Assembly (NCBI RefSeq): GCF_033118175.1 | Contig: NC_083685.1 | Coordinates: forward strand, 115,972,501 to 116,036,500 | Origin: Dama dama | Taxonomy: Eukaryota > Chordata > Mammalia > Artiodactyla > Cervidae | DNA: 64,000 nt | Direction: 5' to 3' | In this document: positions 36,131 to 47,930 of the stretch, one piece after another | How positions within the stretch are numbered: position 1 is the stretch's first letter | Layout: each line of letters starts with the position of its first letter | The notes under the pieces: generated by a model | Databases searched by the model: none | What the model was told of the DNA's origin: nothing | The model's input: only the letters and a program-made list of their open reading frames with translations | Translations under genes and position numbers: made by a program

Positions 36131-36274
36131 AGGTTCATAAACTTGCAAATGCCTTAGACAAAGTTACCAATGAAAAAGTTGATGTTGATGATATACAATC
36201 TATACTGAGTGGCCTGGGGGTTTATTTTCCAGAAGAAGAATTACAAGAGATGCTTTCATCAGTTTCTGTTGATA
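36131..36274 (+). CDS. EFCAB13: EF-hand repeat exon, A type (144 nt), best-conserved unit
   Basis: Acceptor ctttttatag, consensus donor gtaagt, phase 1. It opens with an entry helix (VHKLANALDKV), then NEKVDVDDIQSILSGLGVYF, then PEEELQEML and ends SVSVD. This is the clearest A unit in the window and I used it as the template for recognising the others. The first loop has D at positions 1, 9 and 12 but V at 3 and E at 6. Confidence 0.85.
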
Positions 36275-37185
36275 GTAAGTATTTTCTTTTCTAGGACATT
36301 TATTATATATAAAACTTGTGTCTATTTTCACTCATAAATCCACAGAGCTGAGTGGTAAAGAATCAAATATGAGTTCAACAACGTTAAAATTTCCCTCTAG
36401 GCTTCAGTGAGATTTTGTTCTGGATTATCTTCATATTGAGTTATCCTATAAAAGTATAATCTTCCTCTCTTCTTCCCCTCCCCCCCTTTTTTTTGCCTCC
36501 TGAGGTTTGAATCATGGTTTATTGGTTAGGAACTGTGAAGTTGTCTTGTGCCCATGAAACAAAGGCCTAAGCTTTAGTATGATGATACATTCTACCAGTA
36601 TGGTTTCCTTACAATCCTAAACAGGCTATGCTGCTGTTTTGGAGCTCTGCCAGTGGAATGTTTAGCTTACATGTACAGCCTTGTAGTGTTCTTTTTCTTC
36701 TTAAATTCCAAGTATATTACTGATAGAAAGCCAAATATTATGTAGTTCCTGTATTAATATATCTTTGCTCATAAGTATATGTAGTTTTCTTTAAATATTA
36801 TAGCTTGTTTGGTTTATGGTACTTATCATTTAGTGGATAAATTATATTCTGTGAAGAGATAGGTAGTTATCATTGGATGTGTAATGCTGAAAAATTACAG
36901 GAATATAGCATCAGAGAGGAAATGTGAAAACAGTGATCTCAATTGGTTAAGGTATGTGTAAAATCCATAAAATGTTCATTGGCTCTATAGCAGAAAAGAT
37001 CACAAGAGTCATCATAATCATGTTCCTTTTTATAATTAGTCTGAGATATGTTTATTAGAATCAGTGTCAGAAAAATATAAGACTAACTTTGGTTTTGAAG
37101 ATTTAGTAGGCATGTATATCTTCTTACTTCATACTTTTGTATCTTTGGACCAAAGATCATTCATTCCTTTATGTTTCATTTTCAG
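36275..37185. other. Intron, nothing recognised
   Basis: Single-copy-looking intron between the best-preserved A and B exons. It is free of SINEs and BovB, unusual for this locus. Confidence 0.55.
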
Positions 37186-37257
37186 ATGAAGGAAAAGTGG
37201 ACTTAAAAGATTTCCTGATTAGGTTGTCACAAACTCCGTATTTTACAAAAGGTTCAA
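37186..37257 (+). CDS. EFCAB13: EF-hand repeat exon, B type (72 nt), near-canonical loop
   Basis: Acceptor tttcattttcag, donor gtgagt, phase 1. It reads NEGKVDLKDFLIRLSQT. With the preceding exon the second loop has S, D, E, G, V, D and D at positions 1, 3, 5, 6, 8, 9 and 12, the least degraded calcium loop in the gene fragment. If any hand here still binds calcium, this is the best candidate. Confidence 0.85.
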
Positions 37258-38459
37258 GTGAGTGAGAACTTTTTAGCAATAATTTTGAGTGGAATTGTTT
37301 AGTTTTGATTATATACATTTATGCAGTTTTCTAATGCTGCAGAGCATGTCATATGCATAACAAATGTACTTTGAATGAAGAACCAGTAGGGAATTCTAGT
37401 CCTAACTTTTTCTTGACTTATATTTCCTAGAGTTATAGTATAATTTTTCATCACTCAAAAGGGGTAAATATACAAAATCTATCTGGATGATTTATCCTAG
37501 TAGTTGACTTTGTGATCCAAGATGGCTGCCATCAGTTGGCAATGTCTTGGCCATTTTACTGAAATTCTGGGAAGAAGGTCAATATTCCTTTTTCTTTTTC
37601 TATGCCATTATAAACTTATTTAAATGAGATTTTATCATGGGAATATTAACTATTGAAACATATAGGAACATGTTGAAACATATAGGCTTCCTCCATGGTA
37701 TTTTTTTTTTTTTCCTCCATGGTATTTTTTGCATTACTCCACTTCCTTAGACATGAGATATTGGGTGTAATCTGGTTTTAATGTATTCAGTTAACTGCTA
37801 TCTCCAACTGATAGAGGTGTCTGTGGGAACTTCTGCATCTCCTTGAAATTTAGACTAAATAAGCCTCAATTAGTAAATTCACAACTATTTTGGATTCCTT
37901 GAGTCTCCTTGCAGCAACCCATTTTTTTGAAGTTAATTGAAATGGTTTAATTTCCCTTAGATGTTTTCTAAGGTTGAAACTGAACTAAATTCAAAAGGCT
38001 TAACTTAAATAGCTACAAAATGAAGTTGTTTTCCAGAGCCTAAGTGTTTAGGATGTGACCAAAATGGTATGCTTTCTCAGTTGGCAAAAGATTTTGTCCT
38101 AAATCTTTGTTTTTCTGAATGGGATCTTATAAAACTCTCCCACATATATGGTTTATAAGCAATTCTCTTATAGGGTTAATGTTTGTGACAGTATTTATCA
38201 CAATACAACATTAAAATTTTTTTCTTACTTGAATGAATAATTTATACATAATACTTTCAAAAATAAATATTAACATTTTTTGTATTGATATGGCAGTGCC
38301 AGTCTTTCCATTGTTGGGGGGATATTTTTGGCATATGTATTGGCATGTACAGGTATCCACTGAAGGAAAAAAACTGAGGCCAGTCACATCAAGTTATGAC
38401 CAGCTATGCAATTTTTAGCAAGAGGATTACTTTTATGATTATTTGCCATAGCTTTTTTG
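37258..38459. other. Intron, nothing recognised
   Basis: AT-rich. A 20-bp phrase (catggtattttttttttttt region) is repeated near 37696 and 37718; otherwise no family recognised. Confidence 0.5.
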
Positions 38460-38668
38460 GGGTTTCTCTGGTGGCTCAAATGGTAATGAATCTGCCCACA
38501 ATGCAGGAGAACTGGGTTTGATCCCTGGGTTGAAAAGATCCCCTAGAAGAGGAAATGGCTACCCACTCCAGTATTCTTGCCTGAAAATTCCCATGGACAG
38601 AGGAGCCTGACGGGCTACAATCTATGGGGTCATAAAGAGTTGGACATGACTGAGCGACTGAGCTAAAG
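38460..38668 (+). repeat. Bov-tA SINE
   Basis: Sense copy from ggggtttctctggtggctca to gactgagcgactgagc. Confidence 0.9.
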
Positions 38669-38877
38669 TACCTTAGCTTTAGTGGAATTGTTTTATTATT
38701 TATGATGTAGATAAATATATGTTCTGAGTTTTGTGTGTGTGTGACCATCCTTAAGTCTCAACTTTAAACATTTGCAAGAGTCTTGGGTTAGCATGCTAGC
38801 TAAACATTCTGCCTAAGATATCAGATATCGTGCACTTCAGACTTGACTTCACTTTTAATAACTTTGTATGCTAATTA

Positions 38878-39086
38878 GACACCCCGGTGCCTCAGATGGT
38901 AAAGTGTCTGCCTATACTGTGGGAGATCTGGGTTCCATCCCTGGGTCGGGAAGATCTCCTGGAGAAGGAAATGGCAACCCACTCCAGTATTCTTACCTGG
39001 AAAATCCCATGGATAGAGGAACCTGGTAGGCTACAGTCCATCGGGTTGCAAAGAGTCGGACACGACTGAGCGACTTCACTCACTTT
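38878..39086 (+). repeat. Bov-tA SINE
   Basis: Sense copy from gacaccccggtgcctcagat to gactgagcgacttcactcac, directly before the BovB. Confidence 0.88.
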
Positions 39087-39087
39087 C

Positions 39088-42000
39088 ATGCATCACAGCC
39101 TTGTTGTGGCGGAGGGACTTGCATAACTCAGTGAAGTTATGAGCCATAATATGCAGGGCCACCCAAGACAGATGGATCATAATGAAGAGTTCTGACAAAA
39201 CGGTGGTCCACTGAAGGAAGAAATGGCAACCCACTCCAATATTCTTGACTGGAGAACCTCATGAACAGTATGAAAAAGCAAAAAGATATGACACTAGAAG
39301 AGAGTCCTCCAGCTCAGAAGATGTCCAATATGCTACTGGGGAAAAACAGAAGGCAATTACTAATAGCTCCAGAAAGAATAAAGCACCTGGGCCAAAGTCG
39401 AAACAACACTCAGTTATGGATGTATCTGGTGGTGAAAGTAAAGTCCGATGCTGTAAAGAACAGTATTGCATAGGAATTTGTAATGTTAGGTCCATGAATC
39501 AAGGTAAATTGGACATAGTCAAGCAGGAGATGGCAAGAATGTATATCAACATCTTAGGAATCAGTGAACTAAAATGGACTGGAATGGGTGAATTTAATTC
39601 AGATGACCATTACATCTACCACTGTGGGCCAGAATCCCATAGAAGTAATGGAGTAGCCCTCATAGTCAACAGAAGAGTCCAAAATCCAATACTTGGGTGC
39701 AGCCTCAAAAAGGAAAGAATGATCTCAGTTCACTTCCAAGGCAAACCACTGAACATCACAGTAATCCAAATCTGTGTCCTAACCTCTCATGCCAAAGAAG
39801 CTGAAGTTGACTGGTTCTATGAAGATCTGCAAGACCTTCTAGAACTAACACTGAAAAAGATGTCCTTTTCATCATAGGAGACTGGAATGCAAGCATAGGA
39901 AGTCAAGAGATATCTGGAGTAACAGGCAAGTTTGGCCTTGGAGTACAAAATGAAGCAGGATAAAGGCTAACAGTTTTGTCAAGAGAACACACTGGTCATA
40001 GCAAACACCCTCTTCCACCAACACAAGAGACTACCCTACACATGGACATCACTAGATAGTCAATACTGAAATCAGATTGATTATGTTCTTTGTATCCAAA
40101 GATGGAGAAGCTCTGTACAGTCAGCAAAAACCAGACTGGGAGCTGACTGTGGCTCAAGTCATGAGCTCCTTATTGCAAGATTCAAGCTTAAATTGAACAA
40201 AGGAGGGAAAACCACTGCTCACTCAGGTATGACCTAGGTCAAATCCCTTATGATTATACAGTGAAAGTGATAAATAGATTCAAGGGATTAGATTTTGTAG
40301 ACAGAGTGCCTGAAGAACTATGGATGGAGGATTGTAACACTGTACAGGAGGTAGTGATCAAAACCATCCCAAAGAAAAAGAAATACAAGAAGGCAAAGTG
40401 GTTGCCTGAAGAGGCTTTACAAATAGCTGAGAAAAAAGGGAAAAATAGGCCCAAATTAATGCAGAGTTCCAGAGAAGAGCAAGGAGAGATAAGAAGACCT
40501 TCCTAAGTGAACAATGCAAAAAATAGAGGAAAACAATAATTAGAAAGACTACAGATCTCTACAAGAAAATTGAAGATATTAAGGGAACATTTCATGCAAG
40601 GATGGGGACAATAAACAACAGAAATGGTAAGGATCTAACAGAAGCTGAAGAGGTTAAGCAGAGGTGGCAAGAATATATAGAAGAACTATACAGGAAAGGT
40701 CTTAATAACCTGGATAAACATGATGGTGTGGTCACTTACCTAGAGCCAGACAACCTGCAGTGTGAAGTCAAATGGGCCTTAGGAAGCATTACTACAAACA
40801 GAGCTAGAGGAGATAATGGAATTCCAGCTAAGCTATTTAAAATCCTAAAAGATTGCTGTTAAGGTGCTTCACTCAATATGTCAGCAAATTTGGAAAACTC
40901 AGTAGTGGCCACAGGTCTGCAAAAGGTCAATTTTCATCTCAATCTCAAAGAAGACCAATTCCTGAGAATGTTCAGACTCAGTATGTGAATTGAGCACTTC
41001 CAATGTACAAGCTGGGTTTTGAAGAGGCAGAGGAACCAGAGAGCAAATTTCCAACATTTGTTAGATCATGGAGAAAATAAGGGAGTTCCAGAAAAGCATC
41101 CAATTCTGCTTCATTGACTATGCTAAAACCTTTGACTGTGTGGATAACAATGAACTGTGGAAAATTTCTAAAGAGATGAGAGTACCAGACCACCTTACCT
41201 GTCTCTTGAGAAACCTGTATGCAGGTCAAGAAGCAACAGTTAGAACCAAACATAGAACAATGAACTGGTTCAAATTGGGAAAGGAGTTCAAGTTGGGAAA
41301 AGGCTGTATATTGTCACTCTGCTTATTTAACTTATATGCAGAGTACATCATGTGAAATACTGGACTGGATGATTCACAAGCTGGAATCAAGATTGCTGGG
41401 AGAATTATCAACAACCTCAGATATGCAGATGATACCTCTCTGATGGCAGAAAGTGAAGAGGAACTAAAGACCCTCTTGATGAGGGTGAAAGGAGAAAGTG
41501 AAAAAGCTGGCTTAGAACTCAACATTTGAAAAACTAAGATCGTGGCATCCAGTCCCATCACTTCATGGCAAATAGAAGGGGAAAGAGTGGAAACAGTGAC
41601 AGATTTTATTTTCTTGGGCTCCAAAATCACTGCAGATGGTGACGGCAGCCATGAAATTAAAAGATGTTTGCTCCTTGGAAGAAAAGCTATGACAAACCTC
41701 AGTTCAGTTCAGTTGCTCAGTCATGTCCAACTCTTTGTGACCCTATGGACTGCAGCACGCCAGGCCTCCCATCACCAGTTCCCAGAGTTTACTCAAGCTC
41801 ATGTCCATCGAGTTGGTGATGCTATCCAACCATCTCATTCTCTGTCATCCCCTTCTTCTCCTGCCTTTAATCTTTCCCAGCATCAGGGTCTTTTCAAATG
41901 AGTCAGTTCTTCGCATCAGGTGACCAAAGTATTGGAGTTTCAGCTTCAGCATCAGTCTTTCCAATGAATATTCAAGACTGATTTCCTTTAGGATGGACTG

Positions 42001-43363
42001 GTTGGATGTCCTTGCAGTCCAAGGGACTTTCAAGAGTCTTCTCCGACACCACAGTTCAAAAGCGTCAATTCTTCAGCACTCAGCTTTCTTTATAGTTCAA
42101 CTCTCATGTCCATACATGACTACCAGAAAAACCGTAGCTTTGGCTAGATGGACCCTTGTTGGCAAAATAATGTCTTTGTTTTGTAGTATGCTGTCTAGGT
42201 TGGTCATAGCTTTTCTTCCAAGGAGGCAAGTGTCTTTTAATTTCATCGCTGCAGTCACCATCTGCAGTAATTTTGGAACCCCAAAAATAATCTGTCACTG
42301 TTTCCATTGTTTCCCCATCTATTTGCCATGAAGTGATGAGACTGGATGCCATGATCTTAGTTTTTTGACTGTTGAGTTTTAAGCCAGCTTTTTCACTCTC
42401 CTCTTTCACTTTCATCAAGAGGTTCTTTAGTTCTTCTTTGCTTTCTGCCATAAGGGTGCATATTGATATTTCTCCTGGCAGTCTTGATTCCAGCTTGTGC
42501 TTCCTCCAGCTCAGCATTTCTCATGATGTACTCTGCATATAAGTTAAATAAGCAGGGTGACAATATACAGCCTTGACAAACTCCTTTCTCTATTTGGAAC
42601 CAGTCTGTTGCTCCATGTCCAGTTCTAACTGTCGCTTCTTGACCTGCATACAGATTTCTCAGAAGGCAGGTAAGGTGGCTTGGTATTCCCATATCTTTAA
42701 GTATTTTTCCACAGTTTGTTGTGATCCGCACAGTCCAAGGCTTTGGCATAATCAATAAAGCAGATGTTGATGTTTTTCTGGAACTCTCTTGCTTTTTTTA
42801 TGATCCAATGGATGTTAGCAAATCCTTCCTCAGTAATCAGTGCAGAGAAATAGAGGAATTACAAACCTAGACAGCATATTAAAAAGCAGAGAGATCACTT
42901 TGCTGACAAAGCTCTGTATAGTCAAAGCTATGGTTTTTCCAGTAGTCATGTATGGATGTGAGAGTTAGACCTTAAAGAAGGCTGAGTGCCGAAGAAGTGA
43001 TGCTTTCAAATTGTGGTGCTGGAGAAGACTCTTGAGAGTACTTTGGACTGCAAGGAGCTCAAATCAGTTAATCCTAAGGAAATCAACCCTGAATATTCAT
43101 TGGAAGGACTGATGCTGAAGCTGAAGCTCCAATACTTTGGCCACCTGATATGAAGAGCCAACTCATTTGAAAAGACCCTGATGCTGGGAGACTGAAGGCA
43201 AGAGGAGAGGCGGGAGGCGGAGGATGTGACGGTTAGAAAGCTTTACCAATTCAATGGACATGAATTTTAGCAAACTTGGGGAGATAGTGGAGGACAGAGG
43301 AGGCTGTTGTACTGCTGTCCATGGATTCAAAAAAAGGTGGACCCGACTTAGCGACTCAAAACA
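39088..43363 (+). mobile_element. Near-complete BovB LINE, split by an opposite-strand BovB
   Basis: BovB sequence 39088-41699 resumes at 42857 and runs to gacttagcgactcaaaac, together about 3.1 kb, close to the usual full length. 39245-39877 retains an endonuclease-like N-terminal frame (GICNVRSMNQGKLDIV, ISELKWTGMGEF) that is broken after KKMSFSS. Later frames (40602-40862, 41068-41355) hold RT pieces with stops. The split point repeats acaaacct on both sides. Inactive. Confidence 0.88.
41700..42856 (-). mobile_element. BovB LINE, antisense, inserted in the sense BovB; 5' end inverted
   Basis: Begins with the reversed terminus (agttcagttcagttgctc) and covers about 1.1 kb. At about 42819 the strand flips: ccttcctcagtaatcagtgc to gaaatagaggaa is sense BovB text, the twin-priming signature. 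Flanked by acaaacct duplications. Confidence 0.86.
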
Positions 43364-43389
43364 AATGCTTTAGACTGAATACCTTCTCT

Positions 43390-43560
43390 ACTGCTAGGTA
43401 TATTTATCTGTTAAGTAAGGAAAATATTAGTACCAATTTTCCAAAGGTTTTTTGGGATTAAATGAGATGGCATATATAAAGGACTGAGCATTATGCCTAG
43501 CAAGCTGAGATTGGGAAGTGCCAATAAATGGCAGTAGTAATGAAGATAGTAGCAATAACA
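43390..43560 (+). repeat. MIR SINE 3' part
   Basis: MIR order: gttaagtaaggaaaatatta, ggattaaatgagatgg, gactgagcattatgcctagc, aataaatggcagtag. Confidence 0.65.
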
Positions 43561-43585
43561 GTAGTAGTAGCAGCAGCAGCAGCTG
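43560..43585. repeat. (GTA)n/(GCA)n trinucleotide tract
   Basis: gtagtagtagcagcagcagc, 86 nt before the exon at 43671; intronic, not coding. Confidence 0.85.
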
Positions 43586-43670
43586 GTGGAGTAGTAATCA
43601 TTAGTCAGTACCTACTAGTGATATTTGAGTGTTTTTAAAAACATCGAACTTTGTATTTTTTTGAATATAG

Positions 43671-43814
43671 AACTAAAAGGTCCCATGAAAGCTCTGGCCT
43701 CCATTAGGAAAAATATGGCCAATCCTGATGACCTAGGTTCCATGATGAAAAATATAGGAGTTCCATTACCCCAAGATGTGATTCAAAGTGCACTGAAGAA
43801 TGTGACTATCATGG
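43671..43814 (+). CDS. EFCAB13: EF-hand repeat exon, A type (144 nt)
   Basis: Acceptor tttttgaatatag, donor gtaagt, phase 1. It encodes an entry helix, NPDDLGSMMKNIGVPLPQ, then a helix ending NVTIM. The loop is methionine- and asparagine-rich rather than acidic. It follows a MIR and a short trinucleotide tract and pairs with the B exon at 44210. Confidence 0.82.
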
Positions 43815-44209
43815 GTAAGTATGTAATATGTTTCTAGGATCTTTTATCTTAGCTTACATGCATCTGTTTGAATTTTTCATGAGTTGTTAAAGGGTTTATC
43901 TGCTTCATGGATTATCCAAGGCTTTTATACCTACCACCCAGTTAGATTCTAGTTATTTTCAATAGATCATACCAAGGAAGGATCTATAGAGGATAAGTGT
44001 GTGTGTGTGTGTGCCTGAATGATATGCATTAATCTATCTTTCTGATTGAATATATATTCAATATGATTGAATATAGGTATGTATTTAACTATATTTCAAG
44101 GTCAAATCCATAAATTATTTTTCAGTCTAGCAGTTGTACTATAGCTGCCTACCTCTTATTTCTGGTCACTTATCTTTCCCATGTTCCCTGACATGTATGT
44201 TTCTTTCAG
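43815..44209. other. Intron, nothing recognised
   Basis: Short intron with a (GT)7 tract near 43998-44013 and otherwise unremarkable AT-rich text. Confidence 0.6.
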
Positions 44210-44281
44210 ATAATGGGATGGTGAATTTAGAAGAGTTTATGGGCAATTTGGTCAATTCAGGATTTTCATCTCCATCTGAAA
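44210..44281 (+). CDS. EFCAB13: EF-hand repeat exon, B type (72 nt)
   Basis: Acceptor tatgtttctttcag, donor gtgagt, phase 1. It reads DNGMVNLEEFMGNLVNS. Loop position 12 is E, position 6 G and position 5 N, but positions 1 and 3 (from the previous exon) are T and M. It is the last full-length B exon; the repeats downstream use a shorter format. Confidence 0.82.
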
Positions 44282-44488
44282 GTGAGTAAGAATTTTCATT
44301 TGAATTGAGGTAGATAATGTGTGTATCGTGGATCTCTTGGGAAAACCCCAGATAGGCTTTTGAGGTGGCCCTCAGCTGCTTTAAAACTGGCAGAATACTC
44401 CAATGTCATTGTTCCACACATGACAAATGTGTAGCACAACTGAAAAACACCATGAGTTTTAGAAAGAACTAGTTACCTCTGCTGCCTG

Positions 44489-44690
44489 AGGGTTTCCCTA
44501 ATGGCTCGGTGGTATAGAAGCTCCCTGCAATGCAGGAGTTGCTGGAGACACAGGTTCGATCCCTGGGTTGGGAAGATAGCAACCCATTCCAGTACTCTTG
44601 CCTGAAAAATCCCATGGACAGAGGAGCCTAGTGGGCTATAGTCCAAAACAGCCAAAAAGAGTCAGACACAACTGAGAGTCTGAGCACAGC
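44489..44690 (+). repeat. Bov-tA SINE
   Basis: Sense copy from gggtttccctaatggctcgg to gagagtctgagcac. Confidence 0.85.
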
Positions 44691-45399
44691 ACAGTTACCT
44701 CTGCCGTCTAGTCTGAGCACTAGCGTCTTGACTGCAGTTGTCTTTCACTAAGGGCCTTTTAAAAACAGGAATTATGTAAATAATGAATTTCTGATACTAA
44801 TTTATAACTCTTCATTAAGAAACTGATGGAAACCCTTACTGTTACTATTTGGAGAATTTTTGTTCAGGTTTGAATTTCTCTTCTTTTATTATTCGAAGTT
44901 TGTTTGCTTTGGATATTTCTTTGAATGGCTTCCCCCTTTTTCCAATTCTCCTTATACATGAACTCAAAGTTTAATTTTAGTACTATGTTTGTCAATTATA
45001 GTGTTAAAAATCCTTTTCTTCTTTTGGTTTGCACACTATATTTGCAATCTCAAGCCTCTGTGTTTTCTGATGAGCTGCCCTTTTTTGTACTAAGGTATTG
45101 GAAAGAATGTTTTATATTTTGTATATTTAGGTGGGAAGAATAATTCTGACTTCAAGCCAAAACTGTATCCACTTTCACATCATTTCATATTGTACATCTT
45201 AACATAGTCCTTATGGTTGCAGAAGCTCAGGGTACACTTCTTTGATCGTTTCCACATACTTTTGGATAGGTACACATGTATAGTCTTGATATTTATGGAG
45301 GGATATTTTGCAGAAATGCCTTCTTTGGGGAAACTTTCTAATAAAATATCTCATCTGTTTTTGAGAACTGGCATTAAAATAACCATCTCAAATTATAAT
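44691..45399. other. Intron, possible old L1 debris
   Basis: AT-rich sequence without firm landmarks before the L1 3' piece that follows. Confidence 0.35.
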
Positions 45400-46030
45400 G
45401 TAGTACCTTTTTATGATGATGAGTGGTAACTGGACTTATCATGGTGATCATTTTATAATGTATAAAAATATTGAATCACTATGTTGTATACCAGAAACTA
45501 ACATAGTATTACAATTATACTTCCAAAACAACTCTTTTTTCTTTTTCATAGAAAAAGAGATCAGATTTGTGGTTACCAGAGATGAGAAGAGGAGATATTG
45601 GAAGAAAGGGATCATAAGGTTGGAGAAGGAAATGGCAACCCACTCCAGTATTCTTGCCTGGAGAACCCCATGGACAGAGGAGCCTGGTGGGCTATAGTCC
45701 ATGGGGTTGCAAAGAGTTGCACACAACTGAAGCAACTTAGCAATGGGTCATAGGGTACAAACTTTCAGTTATAAGATAAATAAGTACTACAATATAATTA
45801 CTAGTGCTACACATTATATATGAAAGTTAAGAGTGTAAATCCTGAGTTCTTACCCAAGGAAAAAATTTTATTTTTTTCATTTAATTTTTATGAGATGATG
45901 GATGTTCATTAAACTTATTATGATGATCATTTCATGATGTATCTAAGTCAAATCATTATGCTGTGTACCTTAAGCTTATACAGTGCTGTATGTCAATTAT
46001 ATCTCAGTAAAACTGGAAGGAAAAAAGAAA
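45400..46030 (+). repeat. Old L1 3' end with SINE insertion
   Basis: tatcatggtgatcattttat and the terminal tacagtgctgtatgtcaat flank a BovA piece at 45618-45742 (ggagaaggaaatggcaaccc). Confidence 0.7.
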
Positions 46031-46514
46031 CATATCAAAAGTGCCACTGTATCTTCTGAAGAGATTGTTTATTATGCTATTTAGTGACGAATGTGAAAAA
46101 TGTCTCTTGAAATTTGGTATCAGAAGAAACTTTCTCTCTCCCAAAGACCAGTATGCTCCTTTGTATAAATGATAACCTGAGTTCCCTTTTATACCTTAAC
46201 TGCTAGAAAGTTCAGATTTAAATTTAATTTTATTAATTGTAACTATATTGGTTTTGTTATTTACTATCTTCCTCTCATGTATTTTGAATTTTTATTTCTA
46301 TCTTAAATACATTTACTTTTCATTTAATAATTCCTCAAATTATTTTAGGAAGTGATTGGATATAAATTATAAAATAGCATATCAAAAACTGCTGTGAATT
46401 CTGGCCCATGGGACATTAATTAGTATGTCATGAAAGAGAGATCAGTGGCTAAACTTGGAAAACACTGAAGTAGAAAACAAACTTTAACAAAATTCTCTGC
46501 TGCTAGACTGTTAG
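46031..46514. other. Intron, nothing recognised
   Basis: AT-rich; no landmark of a repeat family or EF-hand exon. Confidence 0.5.
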
Positions 46515-46722
46515 AGGATTTCGCAGTTGGCACAGTGGTAAAGAATCTGCCTGCCAAGCAGGAGATGCAGATTCGATCCCTGGGTCAGAAAGGTCCCCTG
46601 GAGAAGGAAAGGACAGTCCATCCAGTATTCTTGCCTGGGAAGTCCCATGGACAGAGGAGCCTGGTGGGTTATACTCCGTGGGGTTGCAAAGGGTCAGACA
46701 AAACTGAGCGACTGAGTGACAG
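46515..46722 (+). repeat. Bov-tA SINE
   Basis: Sense copy from aggatttcgcagttggcaca to aaaactgagcgactgagtg. Confidence 0.88.
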
Positions 46723-46804
46723 CATGCACGCACACATGAAGCTCCATCACCATTCTCAATCTTACTATCTTTACTAACATACTCATTTGTCAAGGGTTAC
46801 CTCA

Positions 46805-47312
46805 AGTATTAAAAAGCAGAGACATTACTTTGCCAACAAAGGTCCATCTAGTCAAGGCTATGGTTTTTCCAGTGGTCATGTATGGATGTGAGAGTTGGAC
46901 TATAAAGAAAGCTGAGCGCCGAAGAATTGATGCTTTTGAACTGTGGTGTTGGAGAAGACTCTTGAGAGTCCCTTGGACTGCAAGGAGATCCAGCCAGTCC
47001 ATCCTAAAGGAGATCAGTTCTGAGTGTTCATTGGAAGAACTGATGCTGAAGCTGAAACTCCAATACTTTGGTCACCTGATGCGAAGAGTTGACTCATTTG
47101 AAAAGACCCTGATGCTGGAAAAAATTGAGGGCAGGAGGAGAAGAGGATGACAGAGGATGAGATGGTTGGATGGCATCACCGACTCAATGGACATGGGTTT
47201 GGGTGGACGCCGGGAGCTGGTGATGGACAGGGAGGCCTGGCATGCTGCGGTTCATGGGGTCGCAAAGAGTTGGACACGACTGAGCGACTGAACTGAACTG
47301 AACTGAACCTCA
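46805..47312 (+). repeat. BovB LINE 3' end
   Basis: Sense copy from gtattaaaaagcagagacat to the gaactgaactgaactgaac terminus. Confidence 0.9.
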
Positions 47313-47469
47313 AGTTGGTACAGAATCCCTTGTATCACTCATACTGTTTTTTTCTGTGTTCTTCAGAAGACAATTTGGAAATGCTGTTTTGAAGTATAAA
47401 ATGGAACAAATGTTTGTTGCTGATATGATAAAATAGAATCTACTTATGCATTGATATATAACTCTTGTG

Positions 47470-47930
47470 CCCTGTGTCTAAATTCTCTTATTAGTCCTTG
47501 TCATTCGGTAGATTCTTTAAGATTTTCTGTGTAAACAATTATGTAATCTGCAAGTAGATACAGTTTTACTTTTTTCATCCCATTTTCCATGCCTTTTATT
47601 TCTTTTTCTTGTTCTTCTTTATTTTGTTGTCTAACTCCTTCTATATAATGTTGAACAGAAGTGTTGAGAGTGGGCATCTTGCTTTATTCTGATCTTAGGG
47701 GTAAAACCTTCAGTCTTTTCACCGTTAAATATGTTAGCTGTAGGTTGTTTTTTTTTTAAGTCTCTGTTTGAAGAAATTCCCTTACTCTTTCCAGTTTACT
47801 GACAGTTTTTTTTTTTATCATAAATGAATGATAATTTTGTGAAATTCATTTTCTGTCTTCTAAGATGATAGTTTTGTTTTTGTCCTTTATTCTGTTAACA
47901 TGGTGAATTAAGATGCCTGATTGTTAAATA
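47470..47930 (-). repeat. Old L1, antisense
   Basis: Reversed ORF2 text (gtgttgagagtgggcatctt, aacatggtgaattaagatg). Confidence 0.65.

Noticed and set aside
39245..39877. 210-codon frame as a new endonuclease gene
   Set aside because: It is the 5' part of the BovB ORF, in register with BovB sequence before and after it.
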